A program made the translations under genes and the position numbers. The notes under the pieces were generated by a model. That model had not been told where the DNA came from and did not search any database. It saw nothing but the letters and a program-made list of their open reading frames with translations. A stretch of 64,000 bases of DNA from Darksidea phi (Eukaryota > Ascomycota > Dothideomycetes > Pleosporales > Lentitheciaceae). Positions 22,523-35,230 of this stretch are shown piece by piece; the first letter of the stretch is position 1, and each line of letters starts with the position of its first letter. The DNA lies in assembly GCA_030770425.1 (NCBI GenBank), contig JASJFT010000103.1, positions 62,001 through 126,000 of the forward strand, written 5' to 3'.

Positions 22523-24261
22523 TCAGACGGTACTCTTTCCCCTGTTGCCCCTCCTCAACCTATACTTCTCCGTCGCCTCTGCAATCTTGGTCTTCCGCCA
22601 AGTACACTCCTCCACAAAATCACAGGTCCTGCACTTGAACGCCTCCTCAATCTCCACACCCTTCGCCTCGCGTACACCGTTCCACCACTCCATCTCCTCT
22701 TTCACAAACGTATCAACCGTATTAGCGCTATATACGCTAAGCTCGCTCCCAATGATGTCGCCTGTTTTGGAGTACCGGAACTCGGCGCGTAAGACGTCAC
22801 TGATAGAGGGTATGGTTTGCTGGTATTCGGATACCATGAGGGACCAGAGGGAGAGGAGGTTGGGATGTGAATGGAGCTCGTTTGTTTGCAAAATGCTGTC
22901 GAGGATATCAGAGTCGAGTTGCATGTTACCGGGATTGATGGCGCCGACTTCTAGCATGAAGACTTCTGAAAAGGACTCTAACGGAGCAAGGCCATAGCGC
23001 GCGAAAACTGTCTCAGCGTCTACGGTGTTGAAGGAGAGGGACTCCAGTAGCTTCCGGTAGAGCATGAGCTGCATCCATGTCGGCCGTAGTGAGGCGCCGC
23101 TCGGAAGAGAACGCACGCCTCGGGTTTTGACATCAGTAATATAGACCTGCTGGTCCGGCTCCAATGCGCCTATCCAAGCGTTGTCGGCCTCTTTCTCGGA
23201 CGTAGTCGCGGCAGCGTTCGCAAAAGCCTGCTGGATGCTCAATTGACCCAACGGCAGCGTGCCTCCGCTTCTCTCGGCCTTGGAAAGCTCGTGTTTCGCT
23301 TCGTACTCAGGATCCGGGCATTCGAAGCTCAGCTCGTCAATCACGCCGTTGACGACCTGACCCTCGACAATGCCCCAGACCTCCAGTTCTCGTGTCAGCC
23401 CGGTCTCTCGCAGACGGCGCAGGCCTTGGATCGCATTCCATATTCGCAAGCCGAAACGGTCCTCCATGGTGTTGACCTGTACCGGCACAGTCGTATGCAC
23501 CTCGTCTTCGAGCGCTTGGTGTATTTTCGAGCCCCGCTTCATCGCCTGCGTGCGTGGCTTGCGGCCGAATTTGGAGAGGGTGTAGAAGTACTGGAGCTCG
23601 CACCATGCTGGCGAGACGAGATCTGTCACTGAAAGTGGCTTCCGCGGCTTTGTGCGAAAGCGTTCGAGAGGCGTGCGCGACTCATCGACGACGAGCAGAC
23701 GCGCGCTGGGTCGTGTGGGAGTTGCTTGAGGCGGTTCGTCCGTGGGTACTGGGTTCTGTCAGTAGGTCAGTCGAGAACGCGTAAAACATGTACATGTTCG
23801 GCAGCCCACGCACCGCTGAACGCACGCCGCGACGAGACGTCGTACTCGAGCTCCACCGACATGCTCCTCCGCCGCGCAGGCGAGCTGTGGGCCCATGACA
23901 GCGCAGGCCGCTCCGGCGTGTGCACCACCACGCCCGCATCTTCGCCCCCGAGCGTCTCGCGCACTTCAATGCCGGGGTATATCGTCGTCTTGGGCGCCGT
24001 CGCCGTCGCCGCTATTTGCGCGACGAGGTCGCCAACGAGACTGTCTTCGTCGATGTCGTTCGCGTCCAAGTCCGAGCCATAATCGCTCCGCCCTTGTATC
24101 GAGTGCACGTCGATGTCCGATCCGTAGTCGCTGTGCGCGTTGCGTGCCGTTACCAACATAGATTTATCGCCCATAGTAGCATTTTGTTGGCCCTCGCGGG
24201 CGTCTTCGGCCGGTGAATGTTTTCGCCCCCGGCACGCCTTCATGTGGTGTCGTGAGGTCAT
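22523..24261 (-). CDS. EXO5: Exonuclease V (Exo5/Dem1), probably mitochondrial
   Basis: Predicted 557 aa from exons 24261-23814 and 23748-22523. Exo5 is a single-strand DNA exonuclease of the PD-(D/E)XK fold with a 4Fe-4S cluster, needed for mitochondrial genome maintenance in yeast. Visible signatures are KPLSVTDLVSPAWCELQYFY (first cluster Cys), RGSKIHQALEDEVH, GVIDELSF (metal-binding Asp), VYITDVKTRGVRSLP (the D...K core), and the C-terminal CRTCDFVEECTW supplying the other cluster cysteines. The N-terminus is acidic and disordered with SDYGSD repeats. The favoured splice uses donor GTGCGT and acceptor CCCAG, giving RRAFS-VPTDEPPQ. An alternative with donor GTACAT and the preceding AG is also in frame, so this junction is less certain. 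Met24174 is an alternative start. Confidence 0.87.
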
Positions 24262-25262
24262 AGCGACGAGCGGGGCGGATCGAGGAACGAGCTCGTAGAT
24301 GGCAGCAGGGAGGATGTGTGAAACACAATATGCCCATAGTATAATACAACGCTCGTGTAATAGTTGCTAGTACCCGGTCCATCAATAGTGTGCCTTTGAG
24401 ATTTAACCATGCAGTGCATAGCACAAATACATGACGTTCTTGCCGTCACTTGCCCAGTGTCTTCAACGCATCCCCAAAATATGACACGTCGTCCGTCTTC
24501 ACAACTCGGTCACTCTTTGTAGGCCCGGTCCACACGCCTTCCTGCTTGCTCAGCATGTACGCCGAATACATGTCAGCAGTGCCATGATTGCATGACGGAT
24601 TGAGTCTTGTACATGGACAGTCGCAGTGCCTGAGGAAAGTCACGACTACCGGCTTCTCATCCGCGGCGGGAATGGCAAGATCGGAACACGAAAGCCCTTT
24701 CGGCCAACACTACGCGGATCACTTGTCGGAAGACTAGAACATCCATCACATGACTTTATCGTAAATGATCAGTGGTATAATATGCCGGTCCTGCAACATA
24801 GCTGCATTCATTATCTTTGGTCGTGAACCTTTGCATTAAGAGCGTCGTAGGCGGGTGCCGGTCAAATCTTCACTTACTTGTCGCCACCATACAGCGTGCT
24901 TCGACCCGCACATCTACCGGCGCAGTACGCGTCGAAGAATAGTCGCGTCGAATCAAAAACAAGTGAGACAAGGCGCATCGGCCAACGTGGCGAGAACAGA
25001 CGATTGGGCGCGTGGCGGACATCACAGTGGTGCAATAAAATAGGACATGAAGATAACCGATCGAATTTTCGTCAATCGTGCCAGTGAACCATTCACTGAT
25101 TATGGTATACTACATTCGCAGCACCGAACGGTGCACCACCCATAAACCCTGATGATTGAAAACCGTGACCCGTGACCCAAACGCCGAAACCCAACCAAGC
25201 CTTGCTCAAATCATGTCGATGGAGCTAGCAGGGCCAGAACATGTTGTCGAAGAGAATGGTGT
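24262..25262. other. Intergenic, contains a gene relic
   Basis: Between EXO5 and histone H3. Apart from the peroxiredoxin-like relic (24446-24712), I see only short open frames. No RNA gene was identified. Confidence 0.45.
24446..24712 (-). pseudogene. Relic of a peroxiredoxin/AhpC-TSA-like gene
   Basis: One minus-strand frame reads DLAIPAADEKPVVVTFLRHC-DCP. This resembles the start of the thioredoxin-fold, AhpC/TSA-like domain of fungal PRX-like2 proteins, where VxFLRHxxCP is the active-site strand. Shortly afterwards it passes into SAYMLSKQEGVWTGPTKSDR and then YFGDALKTLGK with a stop, which looks like the C-terminal end of the same proteins (KEEGIW-RPT and a final ALK-LG). The central part, roughly 100 residues, is missing, and in-frame stops lie just upstream. 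An internally deleted gene remnant is the simplest reading. Similarity is judged by eye only. Confidence 0.35.
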
Positions 25263-25903
<641 letters not shown>

Positions 25904-26373
25904 TGCTGGAGATGCAGCTGATGAAATGTGTTGTGGGCGGTGGTTGTGGTGTTGAGTGATGCAGTAGCGGAGTGTGGGTGTGATGGGGAGAAAGCCAGTT
26001 GGGGCGGGCGGGCGCGGGCTTATATGGGCGGACGGCGGGCGGGCGCGGCTGCCTGGATCAACAAAAGCTTGCTGTGATCTAATTTGGCGCTAGCAGTTTC
26101 GCTTTGGCAGGCGCGACTGCTGACTGCTGGGGAGGAAGGGGCGCGTCAAACAGATCAGAAAATAAGCGAGCGGAGCTTGGCACGCTGGCCTTCTGTGATC
26201 CGGCAGGCCCTGCGCACGGGCCCGTGTGATCCGGCGCGCCCTCGCCCGTCTTTAATATCTCTCCCCGCGCCTGCTCTCTCTTAATCCGACCATCACGCAC
26301 TCACACCCTCACCACTTGACGACTTCTACACCTCAACCCCACACTTCCCAACCCCCCAACCACACTCTTCAAC
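25904..26373. promoter_or_regulatory. Bidirectional H3-H4 promoter
   Basis: This 470 bp GC-rich spacer lies between divergent histone start codons. TATA-like sequences face each gene: ATATAAG for H3 (26019-26025, minus strand) and TTAATAT for H4 (about 26251-26257). The 11-mer TGTGATCCGGC occurs twice on the plus strand, at 26194-26204 and 26225-26235, and a related TGTGATCTAATTTGGC lies near 26071, which makes it a candidate shared histone control element. S-phase co-regulation is the general expectation for such pairs and is not demonstrated here. Confidence 0.6.
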
Positions 26374-28535
<2,162 letters not shown>

Positions 28536-30705
28536 TCACAGCTTCGCCCTCGCCTCCGTAGCCTTATGTAAACCCTGCCCCTTCACCCTAAAATACTCCT
28601 TCACCTTCGCTCTCGCCACCTCAACTGCTGCCCTATCCTCAATCGTACTCGGCACAGCAACCTCTTTGTCCATCTCACCATGAGTTGCATTCTCGACTAA
28701 CTCCCGGAGCACGCGCCGAAGCGTCTTTCCACTGCGTGTCTTCGGTATCATTCCTTTGCCCTGGATGATGCCACCAAGACTTGCAATCGCGCCGATCTGT
28801 TCGCGAACTAGCTTTTGCACCTCCATGAAGAGGGCATCGTCGGGTACGGTGGGGTGCGGATGATGGTGTGTCGACAGCGTGATGAAAGCGAAGGGTAGGT
28901 GGCCTTTGAGTTGGTCAGGTATGCCTACTACCGCTGCTTCGGCGATGTCGGGATGGGATGTGATGGCCTGCTCGATTGCGCCTTTTCATGTCAGCTTCAC
29001 GCCTTATGACTGGCGAAACGCCATGCAATGCCTTGCAAAGGGTCTCCTCACCAGTACTGAACCGATGGGCAGCCACATTGATAACGTCGTCCGCCCGTGA
29101 CATGATGGAGATGTACCCATCACTGTCAATCATGCCTGCGTCTCCCGTGTCGATCCACTTCCCGTTGAATCGCTTCAGATAGCCCCTGTAAAACCTCTCA
29201 TCATCGTTCCAAAGTGTCGTAAAAGCCGAAGGCGCAAGCGGTATGCCCAGGACGATGTTCCCCATCTGCCCTCGCTTCACCTCAGCGCCCTCGTCGTCCA
29301 CCACGCGTACGTCAAAGCCGGGCATGGCCTTACCCGCGGATCCCGGCTTGATGGGAAGTGGCTTGTCGCGCCGCTTCGACGCGAAGTCTTCCCCGACGGC
29401 AGCACTCAATGCGATGCCCGAGATGGGCGATCCGGATTCGGACGACCACCAATTATCCACCACCACGGCGCCATCCGCGCAATGCTTCTTGAGCAGTCTC
29501 TGATACATCTCGACGATGCTCGGCTCGCTTCGTTCGCCCGCCAGGAACAGAGCTCGAAGCGATACTAGTCCACCTTTTTCGCCGTACATTTTCTCAAAGA
29601 ACTCGTTGTCGCCGTCATCTCGCCGGATCGCTCGTAGCGCTGTTGGTGCGGTAAACATGGTCGTCACCTTGTATTCTTCGACGATGCGCCAGAAGGTGCT
29701 CGCATCTGGAGTTCCGACGGGCTTGCCTTCGAACAAAACGGTGGCGGCACCTGCGAGAAGAGGAGCATATACGATGTATGAATGACCAACGACCCATCCG
29801 ATGTCACTTGCGGTGAACATGACATCGCCTGGTCCGTGCACTCCGAAAAGATATTTGATCGAAAAGTTGAGGCCCACGGCATGTCCACCCGCGGTTCGGA
29901 GCACGCCTTTTGGTAGACCGGTAGTGCCTGAAGTGTAGATGATGTATAGCCCATGCTCGCTCTCCACGGGTACAGCATCCGCCCTCAAACCTCTATTCCT
30001 CGCACTCTTCACCAGACGCTGCCAGTTGCGCTGGCCATCCTCTTTCAAGACCGGATCCCATCGCAACTGTTCGCGCTGCCAGATGATGGTCTTTGTGGGC
30101 TTGAAGCTTGACTTCTGCATGGCTTCTTCGATGAGTCGTTTGTATCCCGTCGGGGCTCTGCTTCCCTCGATACCGCAGGAAGCTGTCATGATGGCTGTTG
30201 GTCGGGACGCCTCGATGCGTTGAGCGAGCGCCGCCGGTGAAAAGCCGCCGAAGACCACAGCGTGAATGGCGCCCAAGCGTACAATGGAAAACATGGCAAA
30301 CACGGCCGCAGGGATCATGGGCATGTAGATCAAGACTACATCGCCCTTCTTGACACCCTCCTCCCGCAGGACGCCCGCCAAGGTCTCGACCTCTTGTAGG
30401 AGTTGTTTGTAGGTATACTGCTCCTTGAGTCCGGTCACCGGACTGTCCCAACAGATGGCAACGTTGTCCCCGTTGCCATTGTAAACGTGGCGGTCCACAC
30501 AGTTGTATGTTGTTGATATCTCACCGCCAGGGAACCAGCTCCAGTGATCGTGGGTAATACCGCTCTCCACCAAGGTTTTCCTGCTCTTCTGATACGCACA
30601 AGATGGCTTTTTATGCCAATGCACATTCCTGGCTTGACGATTCCAAAACTTCTCTGGGTTTGCAATCGATTCTGCGTAGACGCGGTCCTGGATGTGTTGG
30701 ACCAT
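28536..30705 (-). CDS. ACSS3: Short-chain acyl-CoA synthetase (ACSS3/propionyl type)
   Basis: Predicted 699 aa from exons 30705-29052 and 28981-28536. Adenylate-forming enzyme that activates a short fatty acid (acetate or propionate) to its CoA ester. An ACS N-terminal domain lies at about 10-65. The ATP loop YTSGTTGLPKG is at 257-267, followed by FTASDIGWVVGHSYIVYAPL, the substrate/AMP motif VVDNWWSSESGSPISG, KWIDTGDAG, and the C-terminal catalytic Lys in PKTRSGKTLRR, encoded by exon 2. The 70-nt intron (GTGAGG...AAG) restores FSTG-AIEQAITSHPDIAEAA. The WWSSESG form differs from the WWQTETGG typical of classical acetyl-CoA synthetase, which favours the ACSS3/propionyl-like group. No clear mitochondrial presequence is visible. 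It is divergent from the dehalogenase gene. Confidence 0.88.
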
Positions 30706-31170
30706 GATGTCTTTCTCGCGTGTGGACGGCGTTGTTCAGACGGTCATCTGGTCGGACCGATCATGGGTCCATGCGAAGTGATATTTGTACTGTCGGGAAG
30801 GCATCGGCCAGATGGAGGGGGGCAGGATGCTCACCGAGGGCGTGGTTCCCGGAGATAAGGAGAGCTAACCCCGCAATGTTAGCCGAGGAACGCCTCTCCA
30901 GAGGTTCGTGCATGGACACGATGCTGAATTGGTTCTATACTGTTGCTTTGGATGCTTGCACGCTGTGATAGTGTTGATATGTCTATATCCTAGAGCTCCG
31001 ACGGCGAAGGTAGTGAGTATAGCTGCTTCCTGATCCGGCTTGCTAGTCGGGCTTTCCTTACGTCACGACCATCTCACAACTCTTTGTTCGCAGGCACACC
31101 CAGGAAGCTTCCTTACTACTCTCTTTTCTGTCTCCTTCCGACTGGCCTGTTCCTCGTTCGACCCTCCTCC
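30706..31170. promoter_or_regulatory. Divergent promoter region, acyl-CoA synthetase / HAD
   Basis: This 465 bp between two head-to-head start codons has no coding potential of its own. The frames that cross it are extensions of neighbouring genes without ATG support. Confidence 0.45.
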
Positions 31171-32181
31171 ATGGCCGCCCTCCAAAACGACCTCGGCGCA
31201 CCAACACCATTACCCTCACGTTCTCTCCCGAAAGCTATATCCGGAGCGGCCATGGCTTTGCCAACGCCGCCAAGAGCGCTGCTCTTTGACGTATTCGGAA
31301 CCTGCGTCGATTGGCGTACTACTGTCACACAAGCACTGGACGCTGCCTCACATGCGGCACTGAACTCGGCAGCAGCGTCTCTCGCATCGAGAGTGAGGCT
31401 CAGGGCTTCGGACATGTCCCCTGTGCACTGGGGCAAGTTTGCTCAAGAATGGCGAGATGGGTACAAAGCTTTTACACAGAGACTCGCGGCGGATCCAAAC
31501 CTACCGTGGAAGACGATCGACGAGCATCACCTCGAATCGTTGAAAGAGCTATTGTCCAAATGGGAGCTGGAGGGGCTTTGGACGGACGACGAGGTTCGGG
31601 CTCTGAGCTTGGTCTGGCACCGGCTTGACCCATGGGCGGATTCCGCGCCGGGGATTGCATTGCTCGGCCAGATGTTTTGTATGTTTACTGTCCTCCGCAC
31701 ATGTTTAGAAGCACCGGTCCCATGGGCCGTGTTTCCAAAGTTTGAGAGGGACTGACGGGTACTAGGGACCGCCACCTTGTCCAATGGAAACATTTCCCTT
31801 CTCTCAGACCTCAAGACGCACGGTAATATGAACTTCACGCATGTACTCAGCGCCGAGTTATTCGGCTCATACAAACCATCGCCAAAAGTCTATCTCGGCG
31901 CTGTCGAAAAGCTTGGCCTCCGACCGCACGAGTGTGCCATGGTTGCTGCACATCTAGGCGACCTTCGAGCAGCGAAGGACGTGGGCCTGCAAGCAATTTA
32001 CGTAGAAAGGCCAGGCGAAGAGGATTGGCCGGCGGACGAGGTGGAGAAGGCAAGCAACGAAGGGTGGGTGGACCTTTGGGTGAGTCAGGGGGTGGGCAGT
32101 AGAGGTTTTGTGACCTTGGCGGAGAAGCTGGGTGTCGACGTACCTGTAGCCACGCCGAAGCGGTTGAGTGCGTCTGCGTAA
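31171..32181 (+). CDS. HAD-superfamily haloacid dehalogenase type II
   Basis: Predicted 307 aa from exons 31171-31678 and 31766-32181 (intron 87 nt, GTATGT...ACTAG). The catalytic Asp motif is ALLFDVFGTCVDWR (normally DVFGTLVDW) at about residues 37-50. Motif II is TATLSNGNISLL, the Lys is in SYKPSPKVYLGAV, and the acidic motif is MVAAHLGDLRAAKDVG. This is the 2-haloacid dehalogenase-like subgroup, in which Asp attacks the alpha-carbon of a 2-halo acid; in fungi the true substrate is usually unknown. The first 30 residues are Ala/Pro-rich and could be a weak presequence. The next Met, in SGAAMALPTPPRALLF (nt 31252), is an alternative start that would give the usual family length. Confidence 0.83.
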
Positions 32182-34225
32182 CGCTCCAAGCCTGGCCCTC
32201 TGCTTCAGACAGCCCGCCCATGGGTACACGGCGCACCTCGCGGCTACCAGGATGGTATCCACCGGAGAGCGCGGGTTCGAGGAAAAAGATGGGACGGTGC
32301 ATGGTATACTCGCGGCTGAACGAGGTCCACCAAGGTGCTGGGCATGTCGAATCTGGAAGCGAACAGGCGCAAGCGAGGACGGATTAGTTCAAGGGCGGCA
32401 TAGAATAAATGGACATTCTCGTTTGTCATGCAGCACGGCGCCGGGAACAAGGCGGAGGTGACGCATGTCAGACTGACGTCCGCTCTGCTCATCTTGGCCG
32501 CGAGGTGGCTTGCATCTGAGGGTGCAGCGGGCGAAAAGAGCGGATGAATGGCCAAATACCCGCCCTGGCCGTCAGACTCGCGCCGGCCCGCTCCCCGTGG
32601 GAAAAGGACGGGGAGCCCACGACAGCCACCGTCACGGCGGTGCAGCACCAGCGTCATGACATGCTCCACATCTCACGTGTCTGGAGACGGCTGCGGGCGC
32701 TCCTGCGGGCAGGACTGGCGGCGGGGAGGGGGATGCAGGAGGCTTCTAAGGATGGAGACGGCGTCGACGCTCCGGCCCCTTCGGCAGCCCAGCGACTCGG
32801 TCGACGGGTGCCGCAAGAGTCGCGGCTATTTGGCCACGGCAGCAGCAGCAGCTCGGTATTGGGCCGTCGAGGCGGCCGCGGCAGCCTTTGCTGCCTCGAG
32901 GCTGGTGTGGGCGCGGGACATGATTCGCAGCGGCCTGCAGTGCGATATTGGCCGGGGCGGCTGCCGTTTGCGTCTGCCACGGCGGCATCCTCAGGTGTCG
33001 ACGGCGGGGCACAGTCAGCCGGCCGGTGCTGGGGGGGGGGGGAGTTCGCGGTGTTGACGGCGGCGCTGCGGGCGAGAAAGGCACCGGTATCTATGCATAC
33101 AGGTCGACGGCGAGGTGTACGGGTGTGCACGCCCGCGCGCCTTGGGGGCTGCTGGCCGGGGTCGGGAGGAGGTCCACGGGTAGTGCGAGGTGCGAGACGC
33201 GGAGGCGCGAGGCGAGGTGCACGACGCGAGGCTAGACACCAGGGGGGGCCTCGCCCACGCCCCAGCGAATCCCGAGCGGGCAGAGCAGCGACTAGAGCAG
33301 CGCCCCCAGCAGCTGGCAGGCCGCCCAACCAGCGCGCTCCTGGCACTCGCACCTCGCACGTCGCCCCGTCGAAAGTCACGCCGACCGGACGTCCTCGCAG
33401 CGCCCGTCGACTGATCCTGCGCTCCCCATACTCATCGTATCTCGCCGCCGTTGCTTTTGGCCTCGCCGTCCACCGCCGCACCCCACGCATCCCGCCTGCA
33501 CATGTGGATGCGCAGATAGTCGCACGGGGCCTCACGTGGGAACACGAGCCAGCAACTGACTTTGATCTCTGCACTGCACCGCACCCGCTCCGCACGCACT
33601 GCATCCGCCGCACGGCGTCTGTGTCGACGACGTCGCTGTGTAACCACGAGAGCCACGAGAGCCACGAGAGCCACGACGAGAGCCACGACGCCCGCCTCCC
33701 CTCGCTCCCGCACGCGCTGTTACTGCTGCTGCTGCTGCTGCCCCCGCTGCTACTGCCGCTGCCGCTGCCGCTGTTGCTGTTACTGCCCCGACACGCTGCC
33801 GACCACGCCCGTACGGCCCCGAACCAGTTGACCAGCCCGTCTGCGCTCTGCTCCTGCTCTGCTCCTGCTCTGCTCCTGCTCTGCTCCTGCTCTGCTCCTG
33901 CTCTGCTCCTGCTCTGCTCCTGCTCCTGCTCCTGCTCTGGCTCCGGCTCCTGCTCTTGCTCCCGCTCTTGCTCCCGGCGCCGCCTTCCTCCCCCTCCCTC
34001 CCTCCTTCCTCCATCTCCCCTCCCCCGAGCTCTCCGCCAGCGTAAGCGGAAGGCGCGCTGGTCAGCTGCCTGTGTCTGTACCTGTGTGCCTGCCTCACGA
34101 CGCTGCGCTACGTGGCCGGCTTGCACCACCACCGCCGCCGGCCTCGACCAGCCCCCTGCCCGTGCCCGTGACGCCTGCCGCGACGACAACTCCCAGCCGG
34201 GGTCGCTCCTTCCTCGACACCCACC
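32182..34225. repeat. GC-rich, repeat-laden leader upstream of RAS2
   Basis: About 2 kb with no gene I can support. It contains a G12 run near 33031, a 9-bp tandem (GAGAGCCAC, 33648-33690, imperfect), CTG/CCG triplet blocks (33718-33785), and seven perfect copies of the 11-mer CTCTGCTCCTG (33846-33922) followed by further CTCCTG units. The last few hundred bases are almost purely pyrimidine on the plus strand. Large open frames on both strands (up to 565 codons) arise from the stop-poor composition. Part of this is probably the long RAS2 5' UTR. Confidence 0.7.
33846..33922. repeat. 11-bp tandem repeat, 7 copies
   Basis: Seven uninterrupted copies of CTCTGCTCCTG, followed by CTCCTG units to about 33960. 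The plus strand is all C/T with periodic G. The unit length is not a multiple of three, so it would cycle through frames if translated. Confidence 0.9.
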
Positions 34226-35230
34226 ATGGCGGGCAAAATGACTCTGTACAAGCTGGTCGTGCTGGGCGACGGCGGCGTGGGCAAGACGGCCCTGACCATC
34301 CAGGTACGCGGGGGGGGGGGGGGGGGGGGCGCCGCGCCCCGCGCGGCGCCCCCCCCCCGCCCCCGCCGGCCAGGCGCGCGGGGGGGGGGGCGGGGCCGGG
34401 GGGCGCGCGNNNNNNNNNNCATGGGGGGGTAAATTTTCTTTTTTAACGTGGGGGTGGTGGGGGGCGGGGGGGGGGGGTATATGGCGCCTTCAAAACCTGT
34501 ACGCCCCCCCCCCCCCCCCCCCCCCCCCCACGGTCCTCACCACACCAGAACCCTCCCTAATCTTCCTCTGCAGCTCTGTCTCAACCACTTCGTCGAGACG
34601 TACGACCCCACCATCGAAGACTCGTATCGCAAGCAGGTGCAGATCGACGGTCAGTCGTGCATGCTCGAGGTGCTCGACACGGCCGGCCAGGAGGAGTACA
34701 TTGCCCTGCGCGACCAGTGGATACGTGACGGCGAGGGTTTCGTGCTCGTCTACAGCATCTCGTCGCGCTCGTCCTTTGCCCGCATCCAGCGCTTCCACAA
34801 CCAGATCCAGCGCGTCAAGGAGACGTCGCTGTCCGGCTCGCCCACGTATCCCGGCTCGCCGCAGACGACATCGTCGCTGGGCTCCGCGCTGGGCCCCGCC
34901 CCCGTCATGCTCGTGGGCAACAAGTGCGACCGCGTTACCGAGCGCGAGGTGTCCACGCAGGAGGGCAGCGCACTGGCCAAGGAGCTGGGCTGCGACTTCG
35001 TCGAGGCCTCGGCCAAGAACTGCGTCAACGTGGAAAAGGCCTTCTTCGAGGTCGTGCGGCAGCTGCGCCGCCAGCGACATCAGGGCTCTGGGAGGGATCC
35101 GAAAATTCGAGACCGCCGTGGCGACGACCGACGCAACAAGCCCTACCCCAACGGCGACAGCTACCGCGCGCGCGGAGGTGGCAAGCCAGGCCGTCCCAAT
35201 CGGAACAAGCCCAAGTGTGTCATTCTGTGA
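34226..35230 (+). CDS. ras2: Ras-family small GTPase, RAS2 type
   Basis: Predicted 244 aa from exons 34226-34303 and 34574-35230. The P-loop is LGDGGVGKTA, switch I YDPTIEDSY, switch II DTAGQEEY, then NKCD and EASAKN, and the C-terminus ends in the prenylation box CVIL (Leu last, which predicts geranylgeranylation). The palmitoylation/hypervariable region is basic and Gly/Asn-rich. A Ser/Gly/Pro-rich insert (SLSGSPTYPGSPQTTSSLGS) before PVMLVGNKCD is typical of fungal Ras2/RasB and absent from Ras1. It acts at the plasma membrane in morphogenesis and signalling. Intron 34304-34573 is about 270 nt as drawn and contains ten N at 34410-34419 between long G and C homopolymers. Its true length is therefore unknown, although both splice sites (CAG|GTACGC, CTCTGCAG|CTC) look sound. 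Met34238 is an alternative start. Confidence 0.93.
34410..34419. other. Assembly gap (10 N) in RAS2 intron
   Basis: Ten unknown bases flanked by G- and C-homopolymers of 10-25 nt and by GCGC-only stretches (34304-34545). This looks like a difficult-to-sequence region rather than biological sequence. Confidence 0.95.

Noticed and set aside
32544..34241. 565-codon plus-strand and 511-codon minus-strand open frames
   Set aside because: They overlap each other, consist of Arg/Ala/Ser/Pro or Glu-Gln-Ser-Arg repeats from the GC-rich tandem DNA, lack domains and lie in the probable RAS2 leader.
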